NCBI RefSeq assembly: GCF_900105475.1
Contig: NZ_LT629777.1
Span: 5,580,001-5,644,000 of the forward strand
DNA from: Pseudomonas asplenii
GTDB taxonomy: Bacteria; Pseudomonadota; Gammaproteobacteria; Pseudomonadales; Pseudomonadaceae
Reading direction: 5' to 3'
DNA: 64,000 bases
Part shown: positions 1-8,114 of the stretch, one piece after another
Numbering within the stretch: the first letter of the stretch is position 1
Layout of the letters: each line of letters begins with the position of its first letter
Translations under genes and position numbers: made by a program
Notes under the pieces: generated by a model
Seen by the model: the letters and a program-made list of their open reading frames with translations, nothing else
Told to the model about the DNA's origin: nothing
Database searches by the model: none

Positions 1-438
1 CCCACGAGCCGCTGCCGGCTGCACCGCCAGGCCGCCGAGTGCCTGGCGCAGGCCAGCCGACTGGCGCGCCAGGCCGGCTTCACCCTGCGCATCTATGACG
101 CCTACCGGCCGCCCTATGCCCAGCACCTGCTGTGGGAGGCGCTGCCGAACAACGACTACGTGCGCGATCCGCACCTGGGCTCGCACCACAGCCGTGGCGT
201 GGCGGTCGACCTGACCCTGATCGGCGACGACGGCCAGCCGCTGGACATGGGTAGCGCCTTCGACACCATGGAAGAACGCTCCCATCAGTTCTATCCCGAC
301 CTGCCCATCGCAGTGCAGCGCAATCGGCTGCTGTTGCTTGGGGTGATGCTCGCGGCCGGGTTCCAGGCCATCGCCACCGAGTGGTGGCATTACGAATTGC
401 CGAACGCCGACGACTACCCACTGCTGGAGGACGTATAA
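1..438 (+). CDS. ddpX: D-alanyl-D-alanine dipeptidase, 5' end missing
   Basis: This VanX/DdpX-type zinc peptidase hydrolyses D-Ala-D-Ala so the D-alanine can be reused. The frame is open from base 1 to the stop at 436-438, so the N-terminus lies outside the window. Visible family signatures are the substrate-site region IYDAYRPPYAQ, the zinc motif SHHSRGVAVD (S-x-H-x6-D), and the C-terminal EWWHYE, which holds the catalytic Glu and the last zinc His. It lies 202 bp upstream of a five-gene dipeptide ABC transporter in the same order as the E. coli ddp operon, which supports D,D-dipeptide import and cleavage as one pathway. The symbol follows that synteny; the family call itself is firm. Confidence 0.9.
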   Translation, partial: PTSRCRLHRQAAECLAQASRLARQAGFTLRIYDAYRPPYAQHLLWEALPNNDYVRDPHLGSHHSRGVAVDLTLIGDDGQPLDMGSAFDTMEERSHQFYPDLPIAVQRNRLLLLGVMLAAGFQAIATEWWHYELPNADDYPLLEDV

Positions 439-640
439 GCCACCGCCCGACGAACCGCTCCAACCGCAAGGCCAACGCCAACGAGACCAGAGAGCCTCGA
501 AAGCACACAGCACAGCCGCCTCACCGTGGCTGAAAACAACAATAACGCGCGCCACTTACGCTTCACCTGCAACTGCCCGGTTATAGCTTTTATAAAAAAC
601 CTGACGAACTTCCATACATCGAATGATCAAGGAAACCGGC

Positions 641-2221
641 ATGAACCCCATCGACACCGTGACCCGCAAGACCACTGCCAGCAGCGGCAAGCTACTGCTG
701 ACCCTGCTGTGCAGCGCCCTGAGCCTCGGCGCCTGGCAGGCTGCCAGCGCGGCAGCCCCGCAAGACACGCTGATCATCGGCAAGCCTGCCGACCCGCAGA
801 CGCTCGACCCGGCCGTGACCTTCGACAATAACGACTGGACCATCACCTATCCGTCGTACCAGCGCCTGGTCGGCTACAAGGTCGAGGGTGACAAGAGCAG
901 CACCGAAGTCCAGGGCGACCTGGCCGAAAGCTGGACCGTATCCCCCGACAACCTGGTCTGGGAATTCAAACTCAAGGCCGGCAACAAGTTCGATGACGGC
1001 GCGCCGGTGGATGCCAACGCGGTGAAGTTTTCCTTCGACCGCCTGATGACCCTCAAGCAAGGGCCGTCCGGCGCCTTCCCAGAGGACATGGTGGTCTCGG
1101 TGGTCGACCCGCAGACCGTCCGCTTCACCCTCAAGACGCCATTCGCGCCGTTCCTGTTCACCCTGGCCCACAACGGCGCCTCGATCATCAACCCGGATGT
1201 GGTGAACAAGAGCAGCGACGTCAACGCCTGGCTGTCCAGCCACACCGCAGGCTCAGGAGCGTTCCGCCTGAGCAACTGGCAGAAAGGCCAGTCGCTGACC
1301 CTGGAACCGAACAGCTACTTCGCCGGGCCGAAGCCTGCGCTGAAAAACGTGATCATCAAGATCATCGCCGAGCCGTCAGTCCGCCGCCTGCAACTGGAAA
1401 AAGGTGATTTGGACATCATCGAGGACATGCCCGAAGACCAACTCGGCGTGCTCGCCAAGAAGTCCGGGGTAGTGGTCAGGGAGTTCCCCTCGCTGCGGGT
1501 CACCTACCTCTATCTGAACAACAAGAAGGGTCCGCTGACCAGTGTCGACGCCCGCCGTGGCATCACCGAAGCGGTGGACTACAGCGGCATCGTCAAGGGC
1601 ATCCTCAAGGACAAGGCCAAGCTGATGAACGGGCCGATCCCGGATGGCATGTGGGCCTACGACAGCTCGTTGCCGGTCATGAAACAGGACCTGGCCGCCG
1701 CCAAGGCGAGCCTGGCCAAAGCACCGCAGAAGGTCACCCAGCTCAGCTACCTGTACTCCGACAAGGACCCGAACTGGGAACCGATCGGCCTGACCCTGCA
1801 AGCGGCCCTGGCCCCGCTGGGCATCAACCTCAAGCTGGAAAAACTCGCCAACGCGACCCTGCGTGAGCGCGTCGGCCAGGCCGACTACGACATCGCCGCC
1901 GGTGCCTGGAGCCCGGACTTCGCCGACCCGTACATGTTCATGAACTTCTGGTTCGACTCGAAGATGCAGGGTCTGCAGGGCAACCGCTCGTTCTACAGCA
2001 ACCCCGAAGTCGACAAACTGATCCGTGAAGCGGCATCCACCAGCGACACCGCCAAGCGCGTCGAGCTGTACCAGACGGCGCAGAAAATGGTGCTCAAGGA
2101 CAGCGTCTACGCCTACCTCTATCAGAAGAGCTACACCCTGCCGATGCGTGACTCGGTCAAGGGCTACGTGTTCAACCCGATGCTCGAACAGGTGTTCAAC
2201 CTGGGCAGCATGAGCAAGTAA
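641..2221 (+). CDS. ddpA: Periplasmic D,D-dipeptide-binding protein of ABC transporter
   Basis: Family 5 (DppA/OppA-type) extracellular solute-binding protein of about 526 residues. It delivers dipeptides, probably D-Ala-D-Ala, to the membrane permeases encoded next. The start at 641 is chosen over the upstream in-frame ATG at 623 because an AAGGAA ribosome site ends 6 bases before it. A signal peptide with a basic start and the hydrophobic stretch LLLTLLCSALSLGAW ends near the Ala-rich cleavage region (AASAAA). Typical family elements follow: TLDPA near the mature N-terminus, then LAESWTVSPDNLVWEFKLK. It opens the transporter part of the operon, 70 bp before the first permease. Substrate is inferred from the neighbouring dipeptidase. 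Confidence 0.88.
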   Translation: MNPIDTVTRKTTASSGKLLLTLLCSALSLGAWQAASAAAPQDTLIIGKPADPQTLDPAVTFDNNDWTITYPSYQRLVGYKVEGDKSSTEVQGDLAESWTVSPDNLVWEFKLKAGNKFDDGAPVDANAVKFSFDRLMTLKQGPSGAFPEDMVVSVVDPQTVRFTLKTPFAPFLFTLAHNGASIINPDVVNKSSDVNAWLSSHTAGSGAFRLSNWQKGQSLTLEPNSYFAGPKPALKNVIIKIIAEPSVRRLQLEKGDLDIIEDMPEDQLGVLAKKSGVVVREFPSLRVTYLYLNNKKGPLTSVDARRGITEAVDYSGIVKGILKDKAKLMNGPIPDGMWAYDSSLPVMKQDLAAAKASLAKAPQKVTQLSYLYSDKDPNWEPIGLTLQAALAPLGINLKLEKLANATLRERVGQADYDIAAGAWSPDFADPYMFMNFWFDSKMQGLQGNRSFYSNPEVDKLIREAASTSDTAKRVELYQTAQKMVLKDSVYAYLYQKSYTLPMRDSVKGYVFNPMLEQVFNLGSMSK

Positions 2222-2291
2222 GCCTGCTCGCCCGCGCCAGCCGTTCGCGGCTGGCGCGGCGTTCTCGTCGTTCGTGTGACTGAGGTGCCAG

Positions 2292-3308
2292 ATGGCCTTC
2301 CTGACTCTGTTGCGCAAGCGCCTGCTCGGCCTGGTATTGGTCGTGTTCGGTGTTTCGCTGATTACATTCGCAATTTCCCACCTGATTCCCGGTGACCCGG
2401 CCCGGCTGATCGCAGGCGATCGTGCCAGTGATGCGCTGGTGGCCGGCATCCGCCATCAGTTGGGCCTGGACCTGCCGCTGTATCAACAATACGGCCGCTA
2501 CCTGATGGACCTGCTGCACGGTGACCTCGGCACTTCGATCCGCACCAACCGGCCGGTGCTGGAGGACTTGCAGGCGTTCTTCCCCGCCACCCTGGAGCTG
2601 GCGCTGGTGGCATTGCTGCTGGCTATCCTGGCGGGGGTGCCGCTGGGCGTGTTGTCGGCGGTCTATCACAACCGCGCCATCGACCAGATCGCCCGCACCC
2701 TGGCGGTGACCGGCATTTCCACCCCGGCGTTCTGGCTGGGCCTGGGCGCCATCGTGCTGTTCTACGGCCAGCTTGGCTGGCTGCCCGGCGGCGGCCGCCT
2801 CTCCGAAGGGCTGACACCGCCGCCGGCCTTTACCGGCTTCTATCTGATCGATTCGCTGCTGGCCGGCGACGGCAGTTTGTTCGTCGACGCGCTGCAGCAC
2901 CTGATCCTGCCGGCCACCACCCTCGGTTTCGTGACCCTGGGCGTGGTCGCGCGGCAGATCCGCTCGGCAATGCTCGATCAACTCGGCGAGGACTACATCC
3001 GCACGGCACGGGCATACGGCCTGTCGCGCTGGACGGTGATCCTGCGTCACGCCCTGCCCAACGCCTTGATCCCGTCAGTGACCGTGCTCGGCCTGACCCT
3101 CGGCGACCTGCTCTACGGTGCGGTGCTGACCGAAACCGTGTTCGCCTGGCCCGGCATGGGCGCCTACGTGGTCAAGTCGATCCAGTCGCTGGATTTCCCG
3201 GCAGTGATGGGCTTCGCGATCCTGGTGTCCTTCATCTATGTGCTGCTGAACATGGCCATCGATCTTCTGTACCGCGTGATCGACCCACGCATCGGCGAGG
3301 TGAGCTGA
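2292..3308 (+). CDS. ddpB: Dipeptide ABC transporter permease, DppB type
   Basis: Inner-membrane permease of 338 residues with the usual six-helix DppB/OppB layout. It has an N-terminal transmembrane helix (LLGLVLVVFGVSLITFAISH), a periplasmic segment, then the BPD_transp_1 core. The EAA loop that docks the ATPases is seen as RTARAYGLSRWTVILRHALPNA (about residues 237-258). The C-terminal helices end in YRVIDPRIGE, a common DppB ending. It overlaps nothing, and its stop is followed one base later by the start of the second permease, so the two are translationally linked. Together with the next permease it forms the translocation channel for the peptide delivered by the binding protein. Confidence 0.9.
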   Translation: MAFLTLLRKRLLGLVLVVFGVSLITFAISHLIPGDPARLIAGDRASDALVAGIRHQLGLDLPLYQQYGRYLMDLLHGDLGTSIRTNRPVLEDLQAFFPATLELALVALLLAILAGVPLGVLSAVYHNRAIDQIARTLAVTGISTPAFWLGLGAIVLFYGQLGWLPGGGRLSEGLTPPPAFTGFYLIDSLLAGDGSLFVDALQHLILPATTLGFVTLGVVARQIRSAMLDQLGEDYIRTARAYGLSRWTVILRHALPNALIPSVTVLGLTLGDLLYGAVLTETVFAWPGMGAYVVKSIQSLDFPAVMGFAILVSFIYVLLNMAIDLLYRVIDPRIGEVS

Positions 3309-3309
3309 T

Positions 3310-4191
3310 ATGTCCGTAACCTTGAGTGCAACACGCTCCCCACGCTGGAGCGACAAGCTCGCCTACCTGGCTTACCAGATCCGCCGCAGCCCGCTGACCA
3401 TGGCCGGCCTGGCGATCACCACCCTCGTACTGCTGTGCATGATCTTCGCGCCGTGGCTCGCCAGCCACGATCCCAACGCGCTGAACCTGGCCGAGCGCCT
3501 GGCACCACCCTCCGCCGAGCACTGGTTCGGCACCGACGAGGTCGGCCGGGATATCTTCAGCCGTGTGCTGTTCGGCAGCCAGCAATCAGTCGGCGTCGGC
3601 CTGTTCGTGGCCTTTGCCTCTTGCCTGATCGGTGGCCTGCTGGGCTGCTTCTCGGGGGTGATCGGCGGACGCTTCGATGCGCTGATCATGCGTCTGATGG
3701 ACATCATGCTGTCGGTACCGTCGCTGGTGCTGATCATGGCCCTGGCCGCAGCGCTGGGCGCCAGCCTGTTCAACGCCATGCTGGCGATCACCCTGGTGAG
3801 GATTCCGTCCTATGTGCGCCTGGCCCGCGGCCAGGCCCTGAGCATTCGTCAGATGGGCTACGTCAAGGCCGCACAGACCTTCGGCGCCGGGCGCTGGCAC
3901 ATGGTCCACTGGCACGTGGCGCGCAACGCCATGCCACCGTTGCTGGTGCAACTGAGCCTGGATATCGGCAGCGCCATCCTCATGGCTTCGGCCCTCGGCT
4001 TCATCGGCCTCGGTGCCCAGCAACCGACCGCCGAATGGGGCGCGATGGTCGCCACCGGACGCAACTACATCCTCGACAACTGGTGGTACTCGACCTTTCC
4101 CGGCCTGGCGATCCTGATCACCGCCACCGGCTTCAACCTGCTCGGCGATGGCGTACGCGATCTGCTCGACCCACGGCAACAGGGGAAATGA
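3310..4191 (+). CDS. ddpC: Dipeptide ABC transporter permease, DppC type
   Basis: Second inner-membrane permease, 293 residues, with the OppC N-terminal helix (LTMAGLAITTLVLLCMIFAPW) followed by the family motif HWFGTDEVGRDIFSRVLFG, which is nearly diagnostic for DppC/OppC. The EAA loop is seen as VKAAQTFGAGRWHMVHWHV and the C-terminus ends GDGVRDLLDPR as in the family. The ATG lies one base after the stop of the upstream permease, and its own TGA overlaps a possible ATGA of the next gene, so the operon is tightly coupled. Confidence 0.9.
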   Translation: MSVTLSATRSPRWSDKLAYLAYQIRRSPLTMAGLAITTLVLLCMIFAPWLASHDPNALNLAERLAPPSAEHWFGTDEVGRDIFSRVLFGSQQSVGVGLFVAFASCLIGGLLGCFSGVIGGRFDALIMRLMDIMLSVPSLVLIMALAAALGASLFNAMLAITLVRIPSYVRLARGQALSIRQMGYVKAAQTFGAGRWHMVHWHVARNAMPPLLVQLSLDIGSAILMASALGFIGLGAQQPTAEWGAMVATGRNYILDNWWYSTFPGLAILITATGFNLLGDGVRDLLDPRQQGK

Positions 4192-4193
4192 CC

Positions 4194-5186
4194 ATGAACT
4201 CGCCCACTCCCGTTTTGGCCATCGATAACCTGAGCCTGGAGTTCCCGGCCTACAAACACAACGTCAAGGCGCTCAACGGCGTCTCGCTGCACGTCAATCC
4301 CGGCGAGATCGTCGGGGTGGTCGGAGAGTCCGGTTCGGGCAAGTCGGTCACGGCCATGCTCAGCATGCGCCTGCTGCCCGAACGCAGTTACCGCATTACC
4401 GCCGGCAGTCTGCGCATGCTCGAACGCGACATGCTCAATGCCCGTGAAAAGGACCTGCTGCACATTCGTGGTCGCGATGCGGCGATGATCTTCCAGGAAC
4501 CGATGACTGCCCTGAACCCGACCCGGCGTATCGGCCGGCAGATGCTCGACGTGATCATCCACCACCAGAAGATCAGCGCCGCCGAGGCCCGCCAGAAGGC
4601 CATCGCCCTGCTCCGCGACATGCACATCGCCAGCCCCGAACAGGTGCTGGACGCCTACCCCTTCGAGCTGTCCGGCGGCATGCGCCAGCGGGTGATGATC
4701 GCCCTGGCGTTCTCCTGCGAGCCGCAGTTGCTGATCGCCGACGAGCCGACCACCGCGCTGGACGTTACCGTACAACGCCAGGTGCTGCTGTTGCTGCGCG
4801 AGAAGGCTCGGCAGAAAGGCACCGCGATCCTGCTGATCACCCATGACATGGCCCTGGTGTCGCAGTTCTGCGATCGGGTCTATGTGATGTATACCGGCGC
4901 CGTGGTCGAGCAAGGCAACACCGCCGAGGTGATGGGTAACCCACAGCACCCGTACACCCGTGGCCTGCTCAGCGGCCTGCCGGAGATGGTCGAACCGGGG
5001 CAGCCGCTGCAGACCATTCCCGGGCAGGTTCCGAACCTGGCCTCGTTGCCCGAGGGCTGCACCTTTGGCGAACGCTGCCCGCACCGCATGTCCGCCTGCG
5101 CCCAGCGTCCGTCGCTCACCCCTATCAATGGCAACGCGCAGCGCAAGAGCGCCTGCTGGCTGCCGGCCCAGGAGCTGTCGCAATGA
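4194..5186 (+). CDS. ddpD: Dipeptide ABC transporter ATP-binding protein, DppD type
   Basis: First of two ATPases that power the importer. The reading frame stays open far upstream (to 3435), but that part is a shadow of the permease. The start at 4194 is preceded by AGGGGA at 4181-4186, and the protein then begins MNSPTPVLAIDNLSLEF as expected for the family. Walker A GESGSGKS is near residues 44-51, the Q-loop is FQEPMTALNP, the signature is LSGGMRQR and Walker B is LLIADEPT. The C-terminal oligopeptide-transporter extension contains the Cys pattern GCTFGERCPHRMSAC, which in DppD/OppD proteins can bind an Fe-S cluster. It overlaps the next ATPase by ATGA at 5183-5186. Confidence 0.9.
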   Translation: MNSPTPVLAIDNLSLEFPAYKHNVKALNGVSLHVNPGEIVGVVGESGSGKSVTAMLSMRLLPERSYRITAGSLRMLERDMLNAREKDLLHIRGRDAAMIFQEPMTALNPTRRIGRQMLDVIIHHQKISAAEARQKAIALLRDMHIASPEQVLDAYPFELSGGMRQRVMIALAFSCEPQLLIADEPTTALDVTVQRQVLLLLREKARQKGTAILLITHDMALVSQFCDRVYVMYTGAVVEQGNTAEVMGNPQHPYTRGLLSGLPEMVEPGQPLQTIPGQVPNLASLPEGCTFGERCPHRMSACAQRPSLTPINGNAQRKSACWLPAQELSQ

Positions 5187-6154
5187 ACAGTGCCGTCCTT
5201 CATCCGCAGCCGGAAACGGCGCCCGAGATCCTGCGGCTCGACGATGTCCGCGTACGCTTCCCGGTCAGCAACGACTGGCTCGGCCGTCCGCGCGGCTACG
5301 CCCATGCCCTGAACGGCATCGACCTGCAGGTCAGGGCCGGCGAGACCCTGGGCGTCGTCGGTGAATCGGGCTGTGGCAAAAGCACCCTGGCCCAGTTGCT
5401 GATGGGCCTGATCGCCCCCAGCAGCGGCGCGCTGAACTGGTCCGAGGGAGGCAGCGGCCAGGCCGGCAGCAACGTGCAGATCGTCTTCCAGGACCCGCAA
5501 TCGTCCCTCGACCCGCGTCTGCCGATCTGGCGCATCATCACCGAGCCGCTGTACGCCCGTGGTCATGCCTCCCGCGAGCAGATGCGCGAGATCGCCGCCA
5601 GGGTCGCCTCCCAGGTGGGCATCCGCCCGGAATACCTGGATCGTTTCCCGCACCAGTTCTCCGGTGGCCAGCGCCAGCGCATCGCGATTGCCCGGGCGCT
5701 GTCATCGAACCCGGACATCATCGTCCTCGACGAACCGACCTCCGCCCTGGACATCTCGGTGCAGGCGCAGATCCTCAACCTGCTGGCGGAGCTGCAACGG
5801 GCGCGCAAGCTGACCTACATCCTGATCTCCCACAACGTCTCGGTGGTGCGGCACATGGCCGACCGGGTGGCAGTGATGTACCTGGGACAGATCGTCGAGC
5901 TGGGCAGCGCAGCCCAGGTACTGGACCAGCCGCAGCATCCGTACACTCGCCTGCTGCTGGAAGCGGTGCCGCGCCTGGGCGTGCCTTTACAGGCCGACCA
6001 GGTCGCGGCGCCGACCGAACTGCCGGGCAACCGGTGCCTGCCGCAGGGGTGTTTCTTTCGCGAGCGCTGCCCGATGTGTACGGTCGGCTGTGAAAAGCCC
6101 CAGGTCATGGTGGGGGCTGAGCAGCAGCGGGTCAGGTGTCATATTCAGCGCTGA
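5183..6154 (+). CDS. ddpF: Dipeptide ABC transporter ATP-binding protein, DppF type
   Basis: Second ATPase of the importer, 323 residues, translationally coupled to the first by a 4-base overlap. Walker A GESGCGKS, Q-loop FQDPQSSLDPR, signature FSGGQRQR and Walker B IIVLDEPT are all intact, and the C-terminal extension again has the Cys-rich oligopeptide-transporter signature (CFFRERCPMCTVGC). It closes the operon. No strong hairpin-plus-T terminator is visible right after the stop at 6154. The following 150 bp are more A+T rich and probably hold the promoter of the next unit. Confidence 0.9.
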   Translation: MNSAVLHPQPETAPEILRLDDVRVRFPVSNDWLGRPRGYAHALNGIDLQVRAGETLGVVGESGCGKSTLAQLLMGLIAPSSGALNWSEGGSGQAGSNVQIVFQDPQSSLDPRLPIWRIITEPLYARGHASREQMREIAARVASQVGIRPEYLDRFPHQFSGGQRQRIAIARALSSNPDIIVLDEPTSALDISVQAQILNLLAELQRARKLTYILISHNVSVVRHMADRVAVMYLGQIVELGSAAQVLDQPQHPYTRLLLEAVPRLGVPLQADQVAAPTELPGNRCLPQGCFFRERCPMCTVGCEKPQVMVGAEQQRVRCHIQR

Positions 6155-6305
6155 TCGGGGACCCAGTGATCTACACTCAGCATCATGAGCTGCAGGTTAT
6201 CGGTTTTTCATTTCATGGTATGTGTAATCATTGACTACTGAAGTGCAGAACCGATAATCACTTTTCGATTTCGGCACAAATGCCATCTCCCCCCATGGAG
6301 GCCTC

Positions 6306-6812
6306 ATGTCTATCAAAGCGGCAGCACCGACAGCGCTCATTGTCGCGGCTCTCGCCTTGGTCGGTGACTACACCAACCTTTCGGGAAAAAGCTCATCGTC
6401 ATCGCCAAAGGAGTGCTTGGTCGAGAAACCAACCGTGACCGACCTGCAAGGGGTCATAACCGGGCTGACCAGAGGCTGGCGTGAACTGGATACCGTCTTC
6501 TCGAAAAACATAACCTCACTGGCGTCCTCGACACTCTTCGATGACGAGCGATTCCTGAGGAATATCGAGTTGCTGAAGGCCACTCGACAGCTTGAAGATG
6601 ACCTCAGAAGGGCACAGGTTCCCTTGGCCCTTACCGAAGACCATGAAGCGCTTCGTCGAGCAGTGGCCAAGGTCAGAACCCGACTCGCCACGATCGACAG
6701 CCTGTACAAGCAATTCTTCTCACGCCCTCAGGCATTCGAAAGTGAACTCTCCTCCTCGGCACTTCGAGATCTTGCTGACCACACTAGCCACCGGTTGAGA
6801 GAATTGACCTAA
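6306..6812 (+). CDS. Uncharacterised protein upstream of a YafO-like toxin; possible antitoxin
   Basis: 168-residue protein that I do not recognise. The start ATG at 6306 has a GGAGG-like ribosome site (ATGGAGGCCTC). The first 30 residues are hydrophobic and Ala-rich (APTALIVAALALVGDY) and are followed by a Ser/Lys linker. The rest is charged and mostly helical, with a region (RFLRNIELLKATRQLEDDLRRA) suggesting a coiled coil. Its stop lies 8 bases before the start of a YafO-family toxin homologue, so the two are almost certainly one operon. In E. coli the gene before yafO is the Phd-type antitoxin yafN. This protein shows no such similarity by eye, so an antitoxin role is inferred only from position and spacing. 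Confidence 0.6.
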   Translation: MSIKAAAPTALIVAALALVGDYTNLSGKSSSSSPKECLVEKPTVTDLQGVITGLTRGWRELDTVFSKNITSLASSTLFDDERFLRNIELLKATRQLEDDLRRAQVPLALTEDHEALRRAVAKVRTRLATIDSLYKQFFSRPQAFESELSSSALRDLADHTSHRLRELT

Positions 6813-6820
6813 GGGATTGA

Positions 6821-7261
6821 ATGGCAGTTGAGGTTTCCTTCCATCCAGAGACATTTGAAGCGTTCTTTGAGCCTGTTGACGTCCAACACCCTGGATTTTC
6901 TTCTGCCTTGAAGAACGAGTTTGAGCGCTATATCGGATCAAACCGGTCGTGCTTACCCTCGATTTTCGGAAGAGATGCGCCATACACCCAGCCCTCCCTC
7001 GCCCTGCAGGCGTGCATGATGCACATCCATGTCAGAATCCCACCGGCAAGGTTTCGTAACGATACGCCTCAACGAGACAGGGTTTGCAAAGCGGGTCGGC
7101 CCGGCGAAGACGCTGCACTCGTGTACGTCCCCGGAGAGCTGTATGAGGACAGGTACTTGATTCTGGCCTTCCTCTGGCCTGACGCGCACGGCAAAGCACG
7201 AAACCAGGCGGCCATGAAGTACCTGGCTCGTCTGGCACAGCAGTGGCGAGAAAAAAACTGA
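6821..7261 (+). CDS. YafO-family toxin homologue (type II toxin-antitoxin)
   Basis: 146-residue protein resembling E. coli YafO, a ribosome-dependent mRNA interferase. Shared features are LPSIFGRDAPY (YafO: LPDIFGRDALY), a central M-x-HIHV segment (YafO: HIHL), the strand DAALVYVPG, then LILAFLWPDAHGKARN, matching YafO LLIAILKPEPHKLARDNN, and a basic C-terminal helix. It is slightly longer than YafO, mostly at the N-terminus. The start at 6821 has AAGGGA 5 bases upstream, and the gene follows an uncharacterised gene by 8 bp. Family resemblance was judged from remembered sequence, not an alignment. Toxicity is not shown. Confidence 0.7.
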   Translation: MAVEVSFHPETFEAFFEPVDVQHPGFSSALKNEFERYIGSNRSCLPSIFGRDAPYTQPSLALQACMMHIHVRIPPARFRNDTPQRDRVCKAGRPGEDAALVYVPGELYEDRYLILAFLWPDAHGKARNQAAMKYLARLAQQWREKN

Positions 7262-7312
7262 CGGATAGTCCGGCAGAAGGGAGGGTTTGCGAAATATGCA
7301 GGCTCTGGGCGG

Positions 7313-7336
7313 AGTCCGCCATGGAGAGGGCGGACT
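7313..7336. terminator. Hairpin between convergent genes
   Basis: Perfect 8-bp inverted repeat AGTCCGCC / GGCGGACT with an 8-base loop, located between the toxin gene (ending 7261) and the convergent small membrane-protein gene (ending 7384). There is no T-tract on either strand, so it could be a weak bidirectional terminator or an mRNA-stabilising hairpin. Confidence 0.4.
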
Positions 7337-7383
7337 TGAGAGCTACGCAGCGGCCGTCAAGGCAGGTCATTTGAGAGAAATGA

Positions 7384-7698
7384 TTAATTAGCAGCCGTCG
7401 TCTTTTTCGCAGCAGCTTTCGGATCAGGAACTTCCTCCCAACCCTTTTTCAGATACTCCTCAGCAACAATCTTACGTATCAAAAAGCAGTAGATCAGTGG
7501 CAACCCGCCAACAGGTATTGCCATCCAGGGCGGCCCGGCCAGAGCGCCCAATCCCAGGGCCGCCGCCCAGATCAACAGATGCCGCCAAAGACCGGCAAAG
7601 AGAAGGTATAGAGGGCCGAGGAAAAACACTGCCAAGACCTGAAATGCATCGACCTCCTCTATCTGTTCGCTCTCCGGGTTCTTGAAATAACGAGCCAT
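7384..7698 (-). CDS. Small membrane protein, DUF2628-like
   Basis: 104-residue inner-membrane protein. The N-terminus MARYFKNPESEQIEEVDAF is cytoplasmic and acidic. It is followed by a short helix (VLAVFFLGPLYLLFAGLW), a second helix (LLIWAAALGLGALAG) and a third (AIPVGGLPLIYCFLI), and ends in a Lys/Ala-rich tail. This is the layout of DUF2628-type proteins whose function is unknown. It is transcribed away from the Hxs locus, sharing a short divergent intergenic region (7699-7794) with hxsD, and convergently with the YafO-like gene. Confidence 0.7.
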   Translation of the reverse strand: MARYFKNPESEQIEEVDAFQVLAVFFLGPLYLLFAGLWRHLLIWAAALGLGALAGPPWMAIPVGGLPLIYCFLIRKIVAEEYLKKGWEEVPDPKAAAKKTTAAN

Positions 7699-7794
7699 GT
7701 CTTCATCCTTGTAGGATCTGATGCAGTTTATTCGTCACAAATAGTGGCAATTTGCCGGCCTATCTTCCATCATTTGACCTCTGCAAAACAACGA

Positions 7795-8112
7795 ATGGAT
7801 TCGGCAATGGGTTGGACACAAACAATAACCGTTGATAGCGACGTGTACCCTCTGCACATTGCTCAGCGCACGGCCTATGCCTTGGCCGACAGCCTTTCCA
7901 TTCTGATCAGCCTGGACGGTAAGGCTATCAAGCTCGACGTGACCCCCACATTGATCGCAGGCACAAGCGGCACCTTTCCCTCTTCGCCCGAGGCTCGCGA
8001 ACTGGTCCTCAGACACCTTAACGATTTCACCCTGCGTGATCAGATTCAACGTGAAACCTCAGGTTTACGCGAGCTGCTGGCTACTGCCGCATTGCGGGGC
8101 GCCGGAGCCTGA
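7795..8112 (+). CDS. hxsD: His-Xaa-Ser system protein HxsD
   Basis: Small protein (about 105 residues) of the Hxs locus. The open frame begins with a GTG at 7744, but ATG codons at 7795 and 7807 are better placed just before the conserved core (TITVDSDVYPLHIAQRTAYALADSLSI). No start has a strong ribosome site, so the exact start is uncertain. HxsD family members are short and always sit with the two radical SAM proteins HxsB and HxsC. They are thought to assist precursor handling, but no biochemistry is known to me. The stop is 2 bp before hxsB, indicating one operon with the following three genes. Confidence 0.75.
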   Translation: MDSAMGWTQTITVDSDVYPLHIAQRTAYALADSLSILISLDGKAIKLDVTPTLIAGTSGTFPSSPEARELVLRHLNDFTLRDQIQRETSGLRELLATAALRGAGA

Positions 8113-8114
8113 TC

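Noticed and set aside
3435..4193. Upstream extension of the DppD-type ATPase frame
   Set aside because: Overlaps the DppC permease in another frame; the ATPase family starts at about 4194, where a ribosome site is present.
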